DNA from: CAIKZZ01 sp035524495
Lineage (GTDB): Bacteria > Pseudomonadota > Gammaproteobacteria > Steroidobacterales > Steroidobacteraceae
DNA: 64,000 nucleotides
Reading direction: 5' to 3'
Assembly: GCA_035524495.1 (NCBI GenBank)
Contig: DATKOR010000080.1
Location: 1-64,000 of the forward strand
The notes beneath the pieces were generated by a model, which ran no database searches, was not told the origin of the DNA, and saw only the letters and a list, made by a program, of their open reading frames with translations. The position numbers were made by a program, and so were the translations under genes. This document shows positions 16,294 through 24,724 of the stretch, piece after piece (positions within the stretch are counted from its first letter, which is position 1; each line of letters opens with the position of its first letter).

Positions 16294-17587
16294 CCTTCGC
16301 CGACTCGCAGTCCTCGTCCTCGCCCTGCTCGGGGCCGCGGCGCCCGCGCACGCGCAGCTGACCGTCCAGATCACGCGCGGCGTGACCTCGCCGATCCCGG
16401 TCGCGGTCGTGCCCTTCGGCGGCGCGGGTCCGCTGCCGGTCGACGCCGCGCAGGTGATCGGCGCCGACCTCGAGCGCAGCGGGCGCTTCCAGGCGCTGCC
16501 GAGGAACTCGATGCTGCAGACGCCGACGCGCGCCGGCGACGTCGACTTCGCGCAGTGGCGGCTCGTCAAGACCGACTACGTCGTGATCGGCCGGGTGGTC
16601 GGCGATGGCGAGCGGCTGGCGGTCGAGTTCGAGCTCTTCAACGTCGTGACGGGCGAGCGCCTGCTCGGCTACAGCGTGCCCGCGACCTCGACCTCGCTGC
16701 GCCTCGCCGCGCATCGCGCCGCCGACATGATCTACGAGAAAATCCTCGGCGTGCCGGGCGCGTTCGCGACGCGCATCGCCTACGTCTCGCTCGAGGGCAG
16801 CGCCGCGACGCGCCACTGGCGCCTCGTGGTCGCCGACGCCGACGGCGAGAACCCGCACACCGTCGTCGACTCGCCAGAGCCCATCATGTCGCCGGCCTGG
16901 TCGCCGGACGGCACGCAGCTCGCGTACGTGTCGTTCGAGGGACGGCTGTCGGCCATCTACGTGCAGTCGCTCGCGACCGGGGCCCGCGAAAAGGTCTCCG
17001 CGCGCGCCGGCATCAACGGCGCACCAGCGTGGTCCCCGGATGGCAAGCGCCTCGCGCTCGCGCTGTCGCAGCCGGACGGCAACGTCGATGTGTTCGTGCT
17101 CGAGCTCGCCTCGCGGACGCTGACACGCATCACCGACGACCCGGCGATCGACACGGAGCCCTGCTGGGCGCCGGATGGCAGGAGCCTCTACTTCACGTCC
17201 GACCGTGCCGGGCGGCCACAGATCTACCGGATCACGCTTGCGGCCGGCGAACGACCGCGGCGCATTACCTTCGAGGGCGCCTACAACGCGCGGCCGCGGG
17301 TCTCGCCGGACGGCACCCAGCTCGCAATCGTCACGCTCGACCAGGGCGTCTACCGGATCGGCGCGGTCGACATCGCCTCGGGGCGCTCGCGGGTGTTGTC
17401 CTCGGGTCACCTCGATGAGGGGCCGTCGTTCGCACCGAATGGCCAGACCGTGATGTTCGCGGCCCGCGAATCCGGCCGGGGCGTCCTCGAGACGGTCGCG
17501 ATCGATGGCAGCGTCACGAGCCGCATCAGTTCCTCGGTCGGGGACGTCCGGGAGCCGGCGTGGTCGCCGCGCGAAGGCGGACGTTGA
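16286..17587 (+). CDS. tolB: Tol-Pal periplasmic beta-propeller protein TolB
   Basis: TolB (433 residues) is a periplasmic protein bound by Pal and TolA. It starts with a Sec signal peptide (MTDLRRLAVLVLALLGAAAP, cut after AHA), then an N-terminal domain (VAVVPFGGAGPLPVDAAQVI ... DLERSGRFQALPR) and a six-bladed propeller whose blades repeat the pattern PAWSPDGTQLAYVS, PAWSPDGKRLALAL, CWAPDGRSLYFTSDRAG, RVSPDGTQLAIVT and SFAPNGQTVMFAAR. The start at 16286 lies inside the end of tolA, so the genes are coupled. Confidence 0.97.
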   Translation: MTDLRRLAVLVLALLGAAAPAHAQLTVQITRGVTSPIPVAVVPFGGAGPLPVDAAQVIGADLERSGRFQALPRNSMLQTPTRAGDVDFAQWRLVKTDYVVIGRVVGDGERLAVEFELFNVVTGERLLGYSVPATSTSLRLAAHRAADMIYEKILGVPGAFATRIAYVSLEGSAATRHWRLVVADADGENPHTVVDSPEPIMSPAWSPDGTQLAYVSFEGRLSAIYVQSLATGAREKVSARAGINGAPAWSPDGKRLALALSQPDGNVDVFVLELASRTLTRITDDPAIDTEPCWAPDGRSLYFTSDRAGRPQIYRITLAAGERPRRITFEGAYNARPRVSPDGTQLAIVTLDQGVYRIGAVDIASGRSRVLSSGHLDEGPSFAPNGQTVMFAARESGRGVLETVAIDGSVTSRISSSVGDVREPAWSPREGGR

Positions 17588-17608
17588 ATCGGGCGCCTCG
17601 CGCTGTGG

Positions 17609-17651
17609 CAGAATGCCGCCGCGGGAGCGGCGCGCGGGGTCAGTTTAAAAT
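17609..17651 (+). promoter_or_regulatory. Possible internal promoter(s) before pal
   Basis: The 88 bp between tolB and pal includes CAGAAT (17609-17614, preceded by TGTGG) and, in an AT-rich patch, TAAAAT (17646-17651). Either could serve as a -10 element driving extra pal/cpoB transcription. No good -35 was found at standard distance. Confidence 0.3.
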
Positions 17652-17675
17652 CTTTGCTATTCATGGAGTTGACGA

Positions 17676-18221
17676 ATGAATCGAATCCAAAATCTCCTCG
17701 TCAGTGGCGCGCTCCTAGCGCTCCTCGCCGCCTGCGGGTCCAAGCCCCCGGCGCCTGCCGCACCCGCGAGCAGTGAGACCGTCGCGCCATCGAGCGGCAC
17801 GACGGCCGGCACGGGCGCGGCGGACGCCGGGCAGGCCAAGGCGCTGCCGGGCGCCGCGGGCGCGGGCGGCGATGCGGCGCTCCTTTCGAAGACGACGATC
17901 TACTTCGACTTCGACAGCTCCGAGATCAAGCCCGAGTTCCAGCCGCTCATTGCCGCGCACGGCAAGCGGCTCGCCGGGGACCGCAGCCTCAAGGTCCGCC
18001 TCGAGGGCAACACCGACGAGCGCGGTTCGGCGGAGTACAACGTCGCGCTCGGCGAGCGGCGTGCCCAGTCGGTCAAGCGCGCGCTGCTCCTGCAGGGTGC
18101 GACCGATGCCCAGCTGACGACGGTCAGCTACGGCGAGGAACGTCCGGTCGCCGAAGGGCACGACGAGGCCGCGTGGTCGCAGAACCGCCGCGTCGAGATC
18201 GTCTACCTGTCGGGTCGCTGA
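17676..18221 (+). CDS. pal: Peptidoglycan-associated lipoprotein Pal
   Basis: Pal (181 residues) anchors the outer membrane to peptidoglycan. The signal peptide has lipobox LLAAC (LLVSGALLALLAACGSKPP), then an Ala/Pro/Gly-rich linker, then an OmpA-like domain: TIYFDFDSSEIKPEFQPLIA, LKVRLEGNTDERGSAEYNVA, LGERRAQSVKRAL and the closing QNRRVEIVYL. The Asp and Arg of NTDERGS contact meso-diaminopimelate in this family. Shine-Dalgarno GGAG lies about 8 nt before the ATG. Confidence 0.97.
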   Translation: MNRIQNLLVSGALLALLAACGSKPPAPAAPASSETVAPSSGTTAGTGAADAGQAKALPGAAGAGGDAALLSKTTIYFDFDSSEIKPEFQPLIAAHGKRLAGDRSLKVRLEGNTDERGSAEYNVALGERRAQSVKRALLLQGATDAQLTTVSYGEERPVAEGHDEAAWSQNRRVEIVYLSGR

Positions 18222-18226
18222 GCGTC

Positions 18227-18958
18227 GTGCGCGGCCTCGCCAGCGTCGTCGTCGTTGCCCTCGCGCTCGCCGGCTGCTCGCTGACGAAGCCCGAGGAGGA
18301 CCCCGCCTACATCAAGGCGACGGCGGTCGAGAGCCGCGTCGATCGCATCGAGCGCCAGAACGCGGCGCTGCTCGACCTGCAGCGGCAGGTCGAGGCATTG
18401 CAGGCGGAAGTACGGCGGCTGCGCGGCGACCTCGAGGAAGCGCAGCACGAGACGCGCGCGGCGAAGGACCAGCAGCGCGACCTCTACGCCGACCTCGACA
18501 AGCGGTTGGGCGCGCTCGAGGCGCACCCCGCCCAGGCCGCACCCGCGGGCGCCGCTCCGGCGGCGCCGGTGGTCGGCGACCGCGACGCCTACCAGGCGGC
18601 ACTCGAGCGGCTGAAGAACAAGGATTACCCGGGCGCCGAGAAGGCGCTGACCGACTTCCTGGTCGGCTACCCGCAGAGCCCGCTCGTCGACAATGCGAAG
18701 TACTGGCTCGGCGAGACGTACTACGTCGAGAAGCGCTACGGCGACGCGATCGGCGCGTTCCAGGAACTCGTGAAGGACCACCCCGACTCGCGCAAGGTCC
18801 CGGACGCGCTGCTGAAGGTCGGCTACGCGCAGTACGAGCTCAAGCGCTACCGCGAGGCCCGCGAGGTGCTCGCACGCGTCGCGCAGAAGTACGCCGACGC
18901 GCCGGCCGCGGCCGAGGCCAAGGATCGGCTGAAGCGGATGGACGCCGAGCGCCATTGA
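18227..18958 (+). CDS. cpoB: Cell-division coordinator CpoB (YbgF), predicted lipoprotein
   Basis: CpoB links peptidoglycan synthesis to Tol-mediated outer-membrane constriction. The 243-residue product has a coiled coil (ESRVDRIERQNAALLDLQRQ ... AEVRRLRGDLEEAQHE), a linker and three TPR-like repeats (YQAALERLKNKDYPGAEKAL, AKYWLGETYYVEKRYGDAI, LKVGYAQYELKRYREAREV). I start it at GTG 18227, right after the pal stop, which gives a signal peptide with lipobox LAGC. E. coli CpoB is a soluble periplasmic protein, so the lipobox is a difference worth noting. queE starts 3 bp after the stop. Confidence 0.93.
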   Translation: MRGLASVVVVALALAGCSLTKPEEDPAYIKATAVESRVDRIERQNAALLDLQRQVEALQAEVRRLRGDLEEAQHETRAAKDQQRDLYADLDKRLGALEAHPAQAAPAGAAPAAPVVGDRDAYQAALERLKNKDYPGAEKALTDFLVGYPQSPLVDNAKYWLGETYYVEKRYGDAIGAFQELVKDHPDSRKVPDALLKVGYAQYELKRYREAREVLARVAQKYADAPAAAEAKDRLKRMDAERH

Positions 18959-18961
18959 GTC

Positions 18962-19636
18962 ATGGCGGCCGACGCGCGCGATGCGATCCCGGCCGATGAG
19001 CGCCTGCGGATCACCGAGGTGTTCCACTCGCTGCAGGGCGAGGCCGACACGGCGGGCATCCCGACCGTCTTCATCCGCCTGACCGGCTGCCCGCTGCGCT
19101 GCCGCTACTGCGACACCGAGTACGCGTTCTACGGCGGCGAGTGGTGGCCCATCGATGCGCTCGTCGAGCGCGCCGCGAGCTTCGGCACGCGCTACGTGTG
19201 CGTGACGGGCGGCGAGCCGCTCGCGCAGCCAAACGTGCTGAGGCTGCTCGCGCGCCTGTGCGACCGCAACCTTCGGGTCTCGCTCGAGACGAGCGGGGCG
19301 CTCGATGCCCGTGCAGTCGACCCGCGCGTGGTGCGGGTGTTCGACGTCAAGACGCCAGGCTCGGGCGAGGTCGATCGGAACTTCCTGCCGAACCTCGAGG
19401 ACCTGAGGCCCCATGACCTCGTGAAGTTCGTGCTGACGAGCCGCGCCGACTACGAATGGGCGCGCGAGTTCATTGAGGCCCATGGTCTCGCGGAGCGCAC
19501 GCAGCTGCTCTTCTCGCCGAGCCACGGCGAGGTGGATCCGGCCAAGCTCGCCGAGTGGATCCTCGGGGATCGATTGCCGGTGCGGCTCCAGCTGCAGCTG
19601 CACAAGCTGCTGTGGGGCGGGGAGCCCGGGCGGTGA
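18962..19636 (+). CDS. queE: 7-carboxy-7-deazaguanine synthase QueE
   Basis: This radical-SAM enzyme (224 residues) converts 6-carboxytetrahydropterin to 7-carboxy-7-deazaguanine on the way to queuosine. The iron-sulfur motif CPLRCRYCDTEYAF has the CxxxCxxC spacing. SAM-binding GGEP lies in VCVTGGEPLAQPNV, and the family N-terminus ITEVFHSLQGEADTAGIPTV is present. It follows cpoB after 3 bp and overlaps queC (GTGA), forming the tail of the Tol-Pal operon. Confidence 0.96.
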   Translation: MAADARDAIPADERLRITEVFHSLQGEADTAGIPTVFIRLTGCPLRCRYCDTEYAFYGGEWWPIDALVERAASFGTRYVCVTGGEPLAQPNVLRLLARLCDRNLRVSLETSGALDARAVDPRVVRVFDVKTPGSGEVDRNFLPNLEDLRPHDLVKFVLTSRADYEWAREFIEAHGLAERTQLLFSPSHGEVDPAKLAEWILGDRLPVRLQLQLHKLLWGGEPGR

Positions 19637-20310
19637 GCGCCGGCCGCGCGGTGGTGCTGGTCTCGGGCGGACTCGACTCGGCAACGGTGCTCGCGATCGC
19701 ACGCGCGGCGGGCCACGAGTGCTACGCGCTCAGCTTCGACTATGGCCAGCGGCATCGCATCGAGCTCGAGGCGGCGAAGCGCGTCGCGAGCGCGCACGGC
19801 GCCCGCGAGCACCGCACGATGCGCATCGACCTCGCCGGCATCGGCGGCTCGGCGCTGACCGACCCCGCGATCGCGGTCCCGACCGAGGCCTCGGGCGGGA
19901 TCCCGGTCACCTACGTTCCGGCCCGCAACACCGTCTTTCTCGCGCTCGCCCTCGGCTGGGCCGAGGTCCTCGGCGCGCTCGACATCTACGTCGGTGTCAA
20001 CGCGATCGACTACTCGGGCTACCCGGACTGCCGGCCGGAGTTCATCGCCGCGTTCGAGCGGCTCGCGAACGTCGCGACCCGGCTCGGCGTCGAGGGCCAG
20101 CGCTTCACGATCCAGGCGCCGCTGATCGAGCTCAGCAAGGCGGACATCATCCGGCGCGGCACGGCGCTCGGCGTCGACTACAGTCTCACGATCTCCTGCT
20201 ACCAGCCGGATGCCGCCGGGCGCGCCTGCGGACGGTGCGATTCGTGCCGGTTGCGGCGGGCGGGCTTCGAGGCGGCAGGCGTCCGTGATCCGGCCGCCTA
20301 TCAGGTTTGA
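19633..20310 (+). CDS. queC: 7-cyano-7-deazaguanine synthase QueC
   Basis: QueC (225 residues) uses ATP and ammonia to turn 7-carboxy-7-deazaguanine into preQ0. It has the PP-loop VLVSGGLDSATVLA, SFDYGQRHRIE, YVPARNTVFLALAL and the zinc-binding cluster of four cysteines in SCYQPDAAGRACGRCDSC. The GTG at 19633 overlaps the queE stop; the frame is open further upstream, but that N-terminus is Ala/Gly filler. The remaining queuosine genes (queD, queF, tgt, queA, queG) are not in the window. Confidence 0.96.
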   Translation: MSAGRAVVLVSGGLDSATVLAIARAAGHECYALSFDYGQRHRIELEAAKRVASAHGAREHRTMRIDLAGIGGSALTDPAIAVPTEASGGIPVTYVPARNTVFLALALGWAEVLGALDIYVGVNAIDYSGYPDCRPEFIAAFERLANVATRLGVEGQRFTIQAPLIELSKADIIRRGTALGVDYSLTISCYQPDAAGRACGRCDSCRLRRAGFEAAGVRDPAAYQV

Positions 20311-20351
20311 GCGTCGCCACAGGCGAGCGCGCCGTCCCCCGCATCGCCTGA

Positions 20352-20357
20352 TAGAAT
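20352..20357 (+). promoter_or_regulatory. Putative -10 of the tRNA-Lys gene with GC-rich discriminator
   Basis: TAGAAT at 20352-20357 is followed by the GC-rich CGCGTCCCGCGAC just before the tRNA. A GC-rich discriminator is typical of stringently controlled stable-RNA promoters. No -35 hexamer is evident at 16-18 bp. Co-transcription from queC is also possible. Confidence 0.4.
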
Positions 20358-20371
20358 TCGCGTCCCGCGAC

Positions 20372-20446
20372 GGGCCGTTAGCTCAGCGGTAGAGCAGCTG
20401 GCTTTTAACCAGTTGGTCGCGCGTTCGATCCGCGCACGGCCCACCA
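20372..20446 (+). tRNA. tRNA-Lys (anticodon UUU)
   Basis: A full cloverleaf can be folded: acceptor GGGCCGT (20372-20378) pairs with ACGGCCC (20436-20442). The D-arm GCTC...GAGC, anticodon stem GCTGG/CCAGT with loop CTTTTAA (anticodon TTT), 5-nt variable loop and T-arm GCGCG-TTCGATC-CGCGC are all present. The discriminator is A and CCA is encoded (20444-20446). It lies 61 bp after queC, a position that recurs in gammaproteobacterial Tol-Pal regions. Confidence 0.97.
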
Positions 20447-20518
20447 TTCGACGCCGGAGTTCGTGTTCCGCGGTCGCGCCGTTGGGCGGCGGCCCGGGCG
20501 AATCGCGATTCCGGCGGG

Positions 20519-21235
20519 CTATTCGCTTCGCCCAGCCTCCGGAGGCACCTCCATGAGACCGTGGAGCCGCGAAAGATAGTCCGCGACGCCCTCGCGCTCG
20601 TCGTACTTGAGGCTTGTCATCAGCCGCGACAGGTTCTCGTCGACATCCGGGTGGTAGCTCGCCAGCCGGTCGAGCTGGCCGCGCAAGTACGCGTAGTGCT
20701 GATTGCGCAGCGATGGCACGAAACCGGCATCGCTGCCGCGCGCGTCGCCGTAGTGACACGAGGCGCACTGGACGCGAAAGGTGGCATCGCCAAGCGCCAG
20801 GAACTCGCCGTTGCCGGTCCTCGGGTGCTTCGGTGGCGGCGCGGCATCCAGGTACGCCGCGACGTTCACCCAGGTCTGCGGATCGCGCAACGCTGACGTC
20901 GACAGCACGTTGTGCATCGCGCCGCCGTGGCGCTGGCCGAGCGCGATGCTTGCCAGCTGACGAACGAGGTACTTGTAGCGCTGACCGGCGAGCACCGGCA
21001 CCCGGCGCGCCGCGTCTCCGCGCCCGTCGGGACCGTGGCAGTCGGCGCAGCTGCGCTGAAACCGCCGGCGACCCGCCGCGCGATCGGTCGGCATTGCGAG
21101 CGCCGCCGCCACCTTCTGGTCGAGCGCCACGGTCGGTGCATCGGCACTTAGCGCATCGAACGCCACGCAGACGGCAACGATGAGCAGACCGACCCGCCGG
21201 AGCACGTTCGTTGATCGATGAACCCGGGCCTGCAT
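20519..21235 (-). CDS. Diheme c-type cytochrome, c4-like
   Basis: The 238-residue exported protein has an N-terminal hydrophobic signal or anchor (VLRRVGLLIVAVCVAFDALS) and two heme-c motifs, CADCH at residues 63-67 and CASCH at 157-161, each in its own cytochrome c fold. Likely axial methionines are in GGAMHNVLST and NLSRLMTSLKY. The two-domain layout is that of periplasmic cytochrome c4 electron carriers, which feed terminal oxidases. AGAAGGA lies 6 nt before the ATG. It is not next to an oxidase operon, so its partners are unknown. Confidence 0.88.
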   Translation of the reverse strand: MQARVHRSTNVLRRVGLLIVAVCVAFDALSADAPTVALDQKVAAALAMPTDRAAGRRRFQRSCADCHGPDGRGDAARRVPVLAGQRYKYLVRQLASIALGQRHGGAMHNVLSTSALRDPQTWVNVAAYLDAAPPPKHPRTGNGEFLALGDATFRVQCASCHYGDARGSDAGFVPSLRNQHYAYLRGQLDRLASYHPDVDENLSRLMTSLKYDEREGVADYLSRLHGLMEVPPEAGRSE

Positions 21236-21479
21236 CGCAATCCTTCTCGGCGCACGCGCGCGCGCACCGCTGTTCCGCTCATCCGAACACCCGACATGAC
21301 TCTAGCGCAACGCGCCTCGCGCGCCCTGAGCACAAACCGCGACTGGCAGGCGTGTTCGGTGCGTCAGCCTCCGCGGACGGTCGCGGCGGCGGGCGGGCTG
21401 ATACACTCGCCTGTGGATCTGCCGTATCGGCGCAATGCGCCCGCACCTGGACCGCGTCGAACGGACCGCAGGCTGCCCG

Positions 21480-21689
21480 ATGAGGACACCGGTCGAGATC
21501 GCCCGCGAGCTGGCCCCTGCCGAAGCCTGGCAGCTGAAGCGCCTCAATCGCAGAAGGCACGCATCTGCACCGCAGCCGGACGAGCAATCCTTGATCGAGG
21601 CATTGATTGCGAAGGGCCTTGCGGAGGCGTCCGGAGACGCGGTCTACATCACTTGGCTCGGCCACGAAGTCTTGCTGGCGCTCTCGTGA
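21480..21689 (+). CDS. Small hypothetical protein, winged-helix-like C-terminus
   Basis: This 69-residue ORF (MRTPVEIARELAPAEAWQLK ... EQSLIEALIAKGLAEASGDA ... WLGHEVLLALS) ends in a helix followed by a short hairpin and helix, as at the wing and last helix of MarR- or PadR-like regulators, but it lacks an obvious recognition helix. I do not recognise a family. It is divergent from the diheme cytochrome, separated by 244 bp. It is probably a real small gene judging by its non-shadow composition. Confidence 0.45.
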   Translation: MRTPVEIARELAPAEAWQLKRLNRRRHASAPQPDEQSLIEALIAKGLAEASGDAVYITWLGHEVLLALS

Positions 21690-21747
21690 CGTCTGGCGGA
21701 GCGACTCGAATCCTTCGGCTGAGGGCCGGCCAGCGCATTGGTTTGGA

Positions 21748-22086
21748 TCAGAGCACCTTGCGTGGCGGCTCGTAGGGCTCGTCGAGGCTCGTCCCGCAAT
21801 AGGGACAGAAGTTGACGCGACCGCGGGTCGAGCCGAAGTGAAACGCAATCTGCGACGCGACCTGGCCGAAGCGACTATTGCACTTCGGGCAGCGGACGAA
21901 GAACGTGAGCCCGAGAATCGCGCCGGCAAAGATCGCGAAGCCAAGGAACATCGGCAGCGGGAATGCGTGTGGATCGGCGCCGAAGGAGGCGCTGAGCGGC
22001 ACGAGCAGCCAGCCGCTGATTGCGAGCGCCGCGATGATTCGTACGCGCCGCTTGATGTGATCGCGGATCGTCGTGCCCATATGCAT
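21748..22086 (-). CDS. Small membrane protein with a double CxxC zinc ribbon
   Basis: The 112-residue product has a basic N-terminus (RDHIKRRVR), two transmembrane helices (IIAALAISGWLLVPLSASFG and FPLPMFLGFAIFAGAILGL) and a cytoplasmic-type zinc ribbon formed by CPKC and CPYC (about residues 66-69 and 94-97). The start at ATG 22086 gives this compact protein; a second ATG at 22080 is equally possible, while the frame further upstream is an antisense artefact. The function is unknown. A metal-binding or protein-contact role of the ribbon is inference. Confidence 0.65.
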   Translation of the reverse strand: MHMGTTIRDHIKRRVRIIAALAISGWLLVPLSASFGADPHAFPLPMFLGFAIFAGAILGLTFFVRCPKCNSRFGQVASQIAFHFGSTRGRVNFCPYCGTSLDEPYEPPRKVL

Positions 22087-22142
22087 CGATCCTACCGCAC
22101 TCGCCAGCCGACCCCGCGGCGCCGGCGGCGCGATGTCGCGCG

Positions 22143-22622
22143 TCATTGCCGAGAAGGGGGCGGCGGCCGCGCGGGCGGCGGCGGAACCGGGGTCGGCGAC
22201 GGTGTCGGCGGCATGTCCCGGCAGGCCCCGAGCTGTGGTTCGTTGTGCCCGAAGGGGCGGATTCCGATGCGCGTGTTGTGCCACACCCAGTAAGAGGTCG
22301 AGCCGATCGTCAGTGCCTGCCAGAGGCGTTCCTCGGTCGGATGGTCGGCGAGCAACGACGTCACCACCCAGTGCAGTCCCGCGAACGCGATCGACCAGCC
22401 GATCACGGCGGCCGGCGTCGGATGGCGGCCGATCAATGGATCGACGACCGTCTCGCGGTAGCAATCCGGGTCACGCGCGATCGAGTAGGTCTGCGCGCTG
22501 TCGAGGAGATGGACGCTCTGCCAGAGGATCTCCTCGGAGCGCGTCTCGGTCGAGAGGGAACTCAACGACCCGCAGCCCGCGACGGCGGCAGCGAGAAGGA
22601 GGGCCACGACCAGACACCGCAC
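22143..22622 (-). CDS. Hypothetical lipoprotein with proline-rich tail
   Basis: The 159-residue product begins MRCLVVALLLAAAVAGCGSL, a lipoprotein signal peptide with lipobox AVAGC. The body has a hydrophobic helix (AAVIGWSIAFAGLHWVVTSL), which could be a membrane segment, and WYVW-like aromatic patches (STSYWVWHNTRIG). It ends in a Pro-rich tail (PPTPSPTPVPPPPARPPPP). I recognise no family. It lies 56 bp upstream of the zinc-ribbon protein on the same strand. Confidence 0.6.
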   Translation of the reverse strand: MRCLVVALLLAAAVAGCGSLSSLSTETRSEEILWQSVHLLDSAQTYSIARDPDCYRETVVDPLIGRHPTPAAVIGWSIAFAGLHWVVTSLLADHPTEERLWQALTIGSTSYWVWHNTRIGIRPFGHNEPQLGACRDMPPTPSPTPVPPPPARPPPPSRQ

Positions 22623-22732
22623 ACCGCACCCACGGAGGAGTCGCCAATTGCTGAGGTCAGGCTACTGCGGCGGTGCGCCGCTGCTTAGTCGTAGATACCC
22701 ATTCGGGCCTGCGCCGAGCGATGCGCAACGCG

Positions 22733-24619
22733 CTACGGCAGAAGTCCAAATACCGCGACGCCGCTCGGCGTGCCGACGTACACCTTGCCGTTCGCGATCG
22801 TCGGCGTGATGAACTTGTTGCCGTTGCCGAAATGATCGCGACCGCCGGCCTGATTGCTGTTGTAGAGCTCGTTCGAGAGGTCGGTCGCATCGAAGGCGTG
22901 CAGCACGGCCGTCTGGCCCGTACCGCTTTCGACCGCCCACACGATCGCATTGGTCGTCGCGTTCGCCGAGACCGACGGCGATGCGCCCGGATACGGGAAG
23001 TTCACCCCGGATTGCGTCAGCGGCGTCGCGCCGAGCTTGGCGTTCGTGATCCTGAACGCCTTGAGGCTCCCCCCTCGGTCCGCGTAGTAGACGCTCATGT
23101 TGAAGTAGGCGGGCGCGGAGAACACGCCGCCGGGCAGCACGCCCGCGAGGTCCTGCCAGATCTGCTGGTTGCCGGTGACGTTGAACTTGCCCATGTTGCC
23201 GCGATCGACGACGTACAGGTGGCCGTCCTTGCCGGCGCCGACCGCGAGGTGACGGGTAGTGCCGCCGCCGTCCGTCAGCGCCGGCAGCACCATCGGTGCG
23301 CCGGAGCCGAGGTCGGTGTCGGCGTTTGATTCGCTGACGTCGTTGGCCTCGGCGAAGTAATCGGTAACCGTCAGCGTCGTGGTGCCCGCGAGCTGCACGA
23401 AGGCGTTGCCGTAGTCCTGCTTGCTCGGAAAGCCGCTCGCATCCAGCGTCGGCTCGAAGGTCCCGTTGCCGACGAGCGCGTAGATGGAGCCGTTCTCGTC
23501 GGCCGCCATGCCGCCGCCGGCCTGCCAGATCGCGCCGTCGTTGCCGTTCGGAATGAGGTTCAGCAGACGCGTCTGCGCGAGCGTCGTTTCGTCATAGCCC
23601 ATGACCCAGCCCGTGTACGGCGCGTCGTCGCAGTGCGAGGCCCACGCCGTGTAGACGATGCCGTTCAGGAGCAGCAGCGCAACGCGCTCCTTGTACTGCG
23701 CCGGATCGAACACCACCGAGCCGCCGCTGCTGTTCGCGCCGGTTCCGGGATAGCTCGCGCTGATGGCGACCGGGCTGTGCACCTGTTCCGCGAGCGAGAC
23801 GAGGTCGAGCGCGTGCAGGCGCTGATGGTACTGGCCGCTGCCGTCCTTCGACATCGCGATCGCGTAGAGTGTCCCGTGCGCGCCGACGCCGCGGTCGATG
23901 ACCGGCGTCGAGGTGATGCCGATTTCGGGACTGACCTGGCCGCAGCCGCGATCGTCGCTGGTCGTCTCGCCGGGGCCGAGCAGGCTCACCGTGACGAGTG
24001 GCGTGCCGTCGTCGGCGTCGTAGCTGTAGACGCTGCCGTGCTCGGTGACGACGTAGACGACGTTGCGCGTCTTGCCGGCGACGCTGAGGCCCGAGACGAT
24101 CAGCGGCTGCGCATCGACGAGCCCGTCGGCGGCGAGCACGCGCAGCAGCCCGAATTTCGCCGAGTTGACGTTCGCGGGAGTCAGGATGCCTTCGGTGAGG
24201 TTCTGCGCGGTGCGCGCGACGTCGTTGTGGTACGTGAGGACGTCGGTCAGCGCCGCGGCCGCCGTGACCGTGAGCGCGGCCGATGCGCTCGTGATGCTAC
24301 CGTAGGCGTTCGTGACCGTGACCGCGAAGGTCGCGCCGTCGTCGGCGGCCGTCGTCGACGGCGTCGTATAGCTCGCGGCGGTCGCGCCGCCGATCGGCTG
24401 GCCGTTCTTCTGCCACTGGTAGCTCAAAGGCGCGGTGCCGGACGCGGTGACCGAGAACGTCGCGCTCTGGCCGAGCGCCGCGCTCTCCGCCACGGGCCCG
24501 GCCGTGATGGCCGGTGCGCTCGTCATGGACCCCGATCCGCCGCCATAGCCGCCGCCACCGCACGCGGCGAGCGTCAGCAACAGCGTCCACACCAGGAAGG
24601 AGGAGACCGGCTTGCGCAT
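22733..24619 (-). CDS. Lipoprotein with Ig-like domain and PQQ-type beta-propeller repeats
   Basis: This 628-residue envelope protein has a lipobox (LLLTLAAC), a Gly-rich linker (GGGGYGGGSGS) and an immunoglobulin-like domain (about 35-120: GPVAESAALGQSATFSVTAS, PLSYQWQKNGQPIGG). A long repeat region follows, with quinoprotein-like blades such as VVYVVTEHGSVYSYDADDG, YAIAMSKDG, LHALDLVSLAE, IYALVGNGTFEP, DGHLYVVDRGN and VYVGTPSGVAVFGLLP. No catalytic residues of PQQ dehydrogenases are evident, so it is probably a binding or scaffold propeller at the outer membrane. The substrate is unknown. Confidence 0.75.
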   Translation of the reverse strand: MRKPVSSFLVWTLLLTLAACGGGGYGGGSGSMTSAPAITAGPVAESAALGQSATFSVTASGTAPLSYQWQKNGQPIGGATAASYTTPSTTAADDGATFAVTVTNAYGSITSASAALTVTAAAALTDVLTYHNDVARTAQNLTEGILTPANVNSAKFGLLRVLAADGLVDAQPLIVSGLSVAGKTRNVVYVVTEHGSVYSYDADDGTPLVTVSLLGPGETTSDDRGCGQVSPEIGITSTPVIDRGVGAHGTLYAIAMSKDGSGQYHQRLHALDLVSLAEQVHSPVAISASYPGTGANSSGGSVVFDPAQYKERVALLLLNGIVYTAWASHCDDAPYTGWVMGYDETTLAQTRLLNLIPNGNDGAIWQAGGGMAADENGSIYALVGNGTFEPTLDASGFPSKQDYGNAFVQLAGTTTLTVTDYFAEANDVSESNADTDLGSGAPMVLPALTDGGGTTRHLAVGAGKDGHLYVVDRGNMGKFNVTGNQQIWQDLAGVLPGGVFSAPAYFNMSVYYADRGGSLKAFRITNAKLGATPLTQSGVNFPYPGASPSVSANATTNAIVWAVESGTGQTAVLHAFDATDLSNELYNSNQAGGRDHFGNGNKFITPTIANGKVYVGTPSGVAVFGLLP

Positions 24620-24692
24620 GGGTCGTCCTGAACGCCGCGCAGCGCGGCTCGAGGAGCACTCTAGGCCGGCGGGCGGCCGGCGACCACTGTCG

Positions 24693-24724
24693 AAAAATGG
24701 CGACGCTGCGGCGCGCCGCTCGCC
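24693..24724 (-). terminator. Rho-independent terminator abutting the TonB-receptor stop codon
   Basis: On the minus strand the transcript folds GGCGAGCGGC-GC-GCCGC...UCGCC (24699-24724, one bulge) and is followed by AUUUUU (24693-24698). The hairpin starts at the base directly after the receptor stop codon at 24725. Confidence 0.5.

Noticed and set aside
20447..20518. Attachment site downstream of tRNA-Lys
   Set aside because: No repeated copy of the tRNA 3-prime end was seen in the following sequence and no integrase is present.
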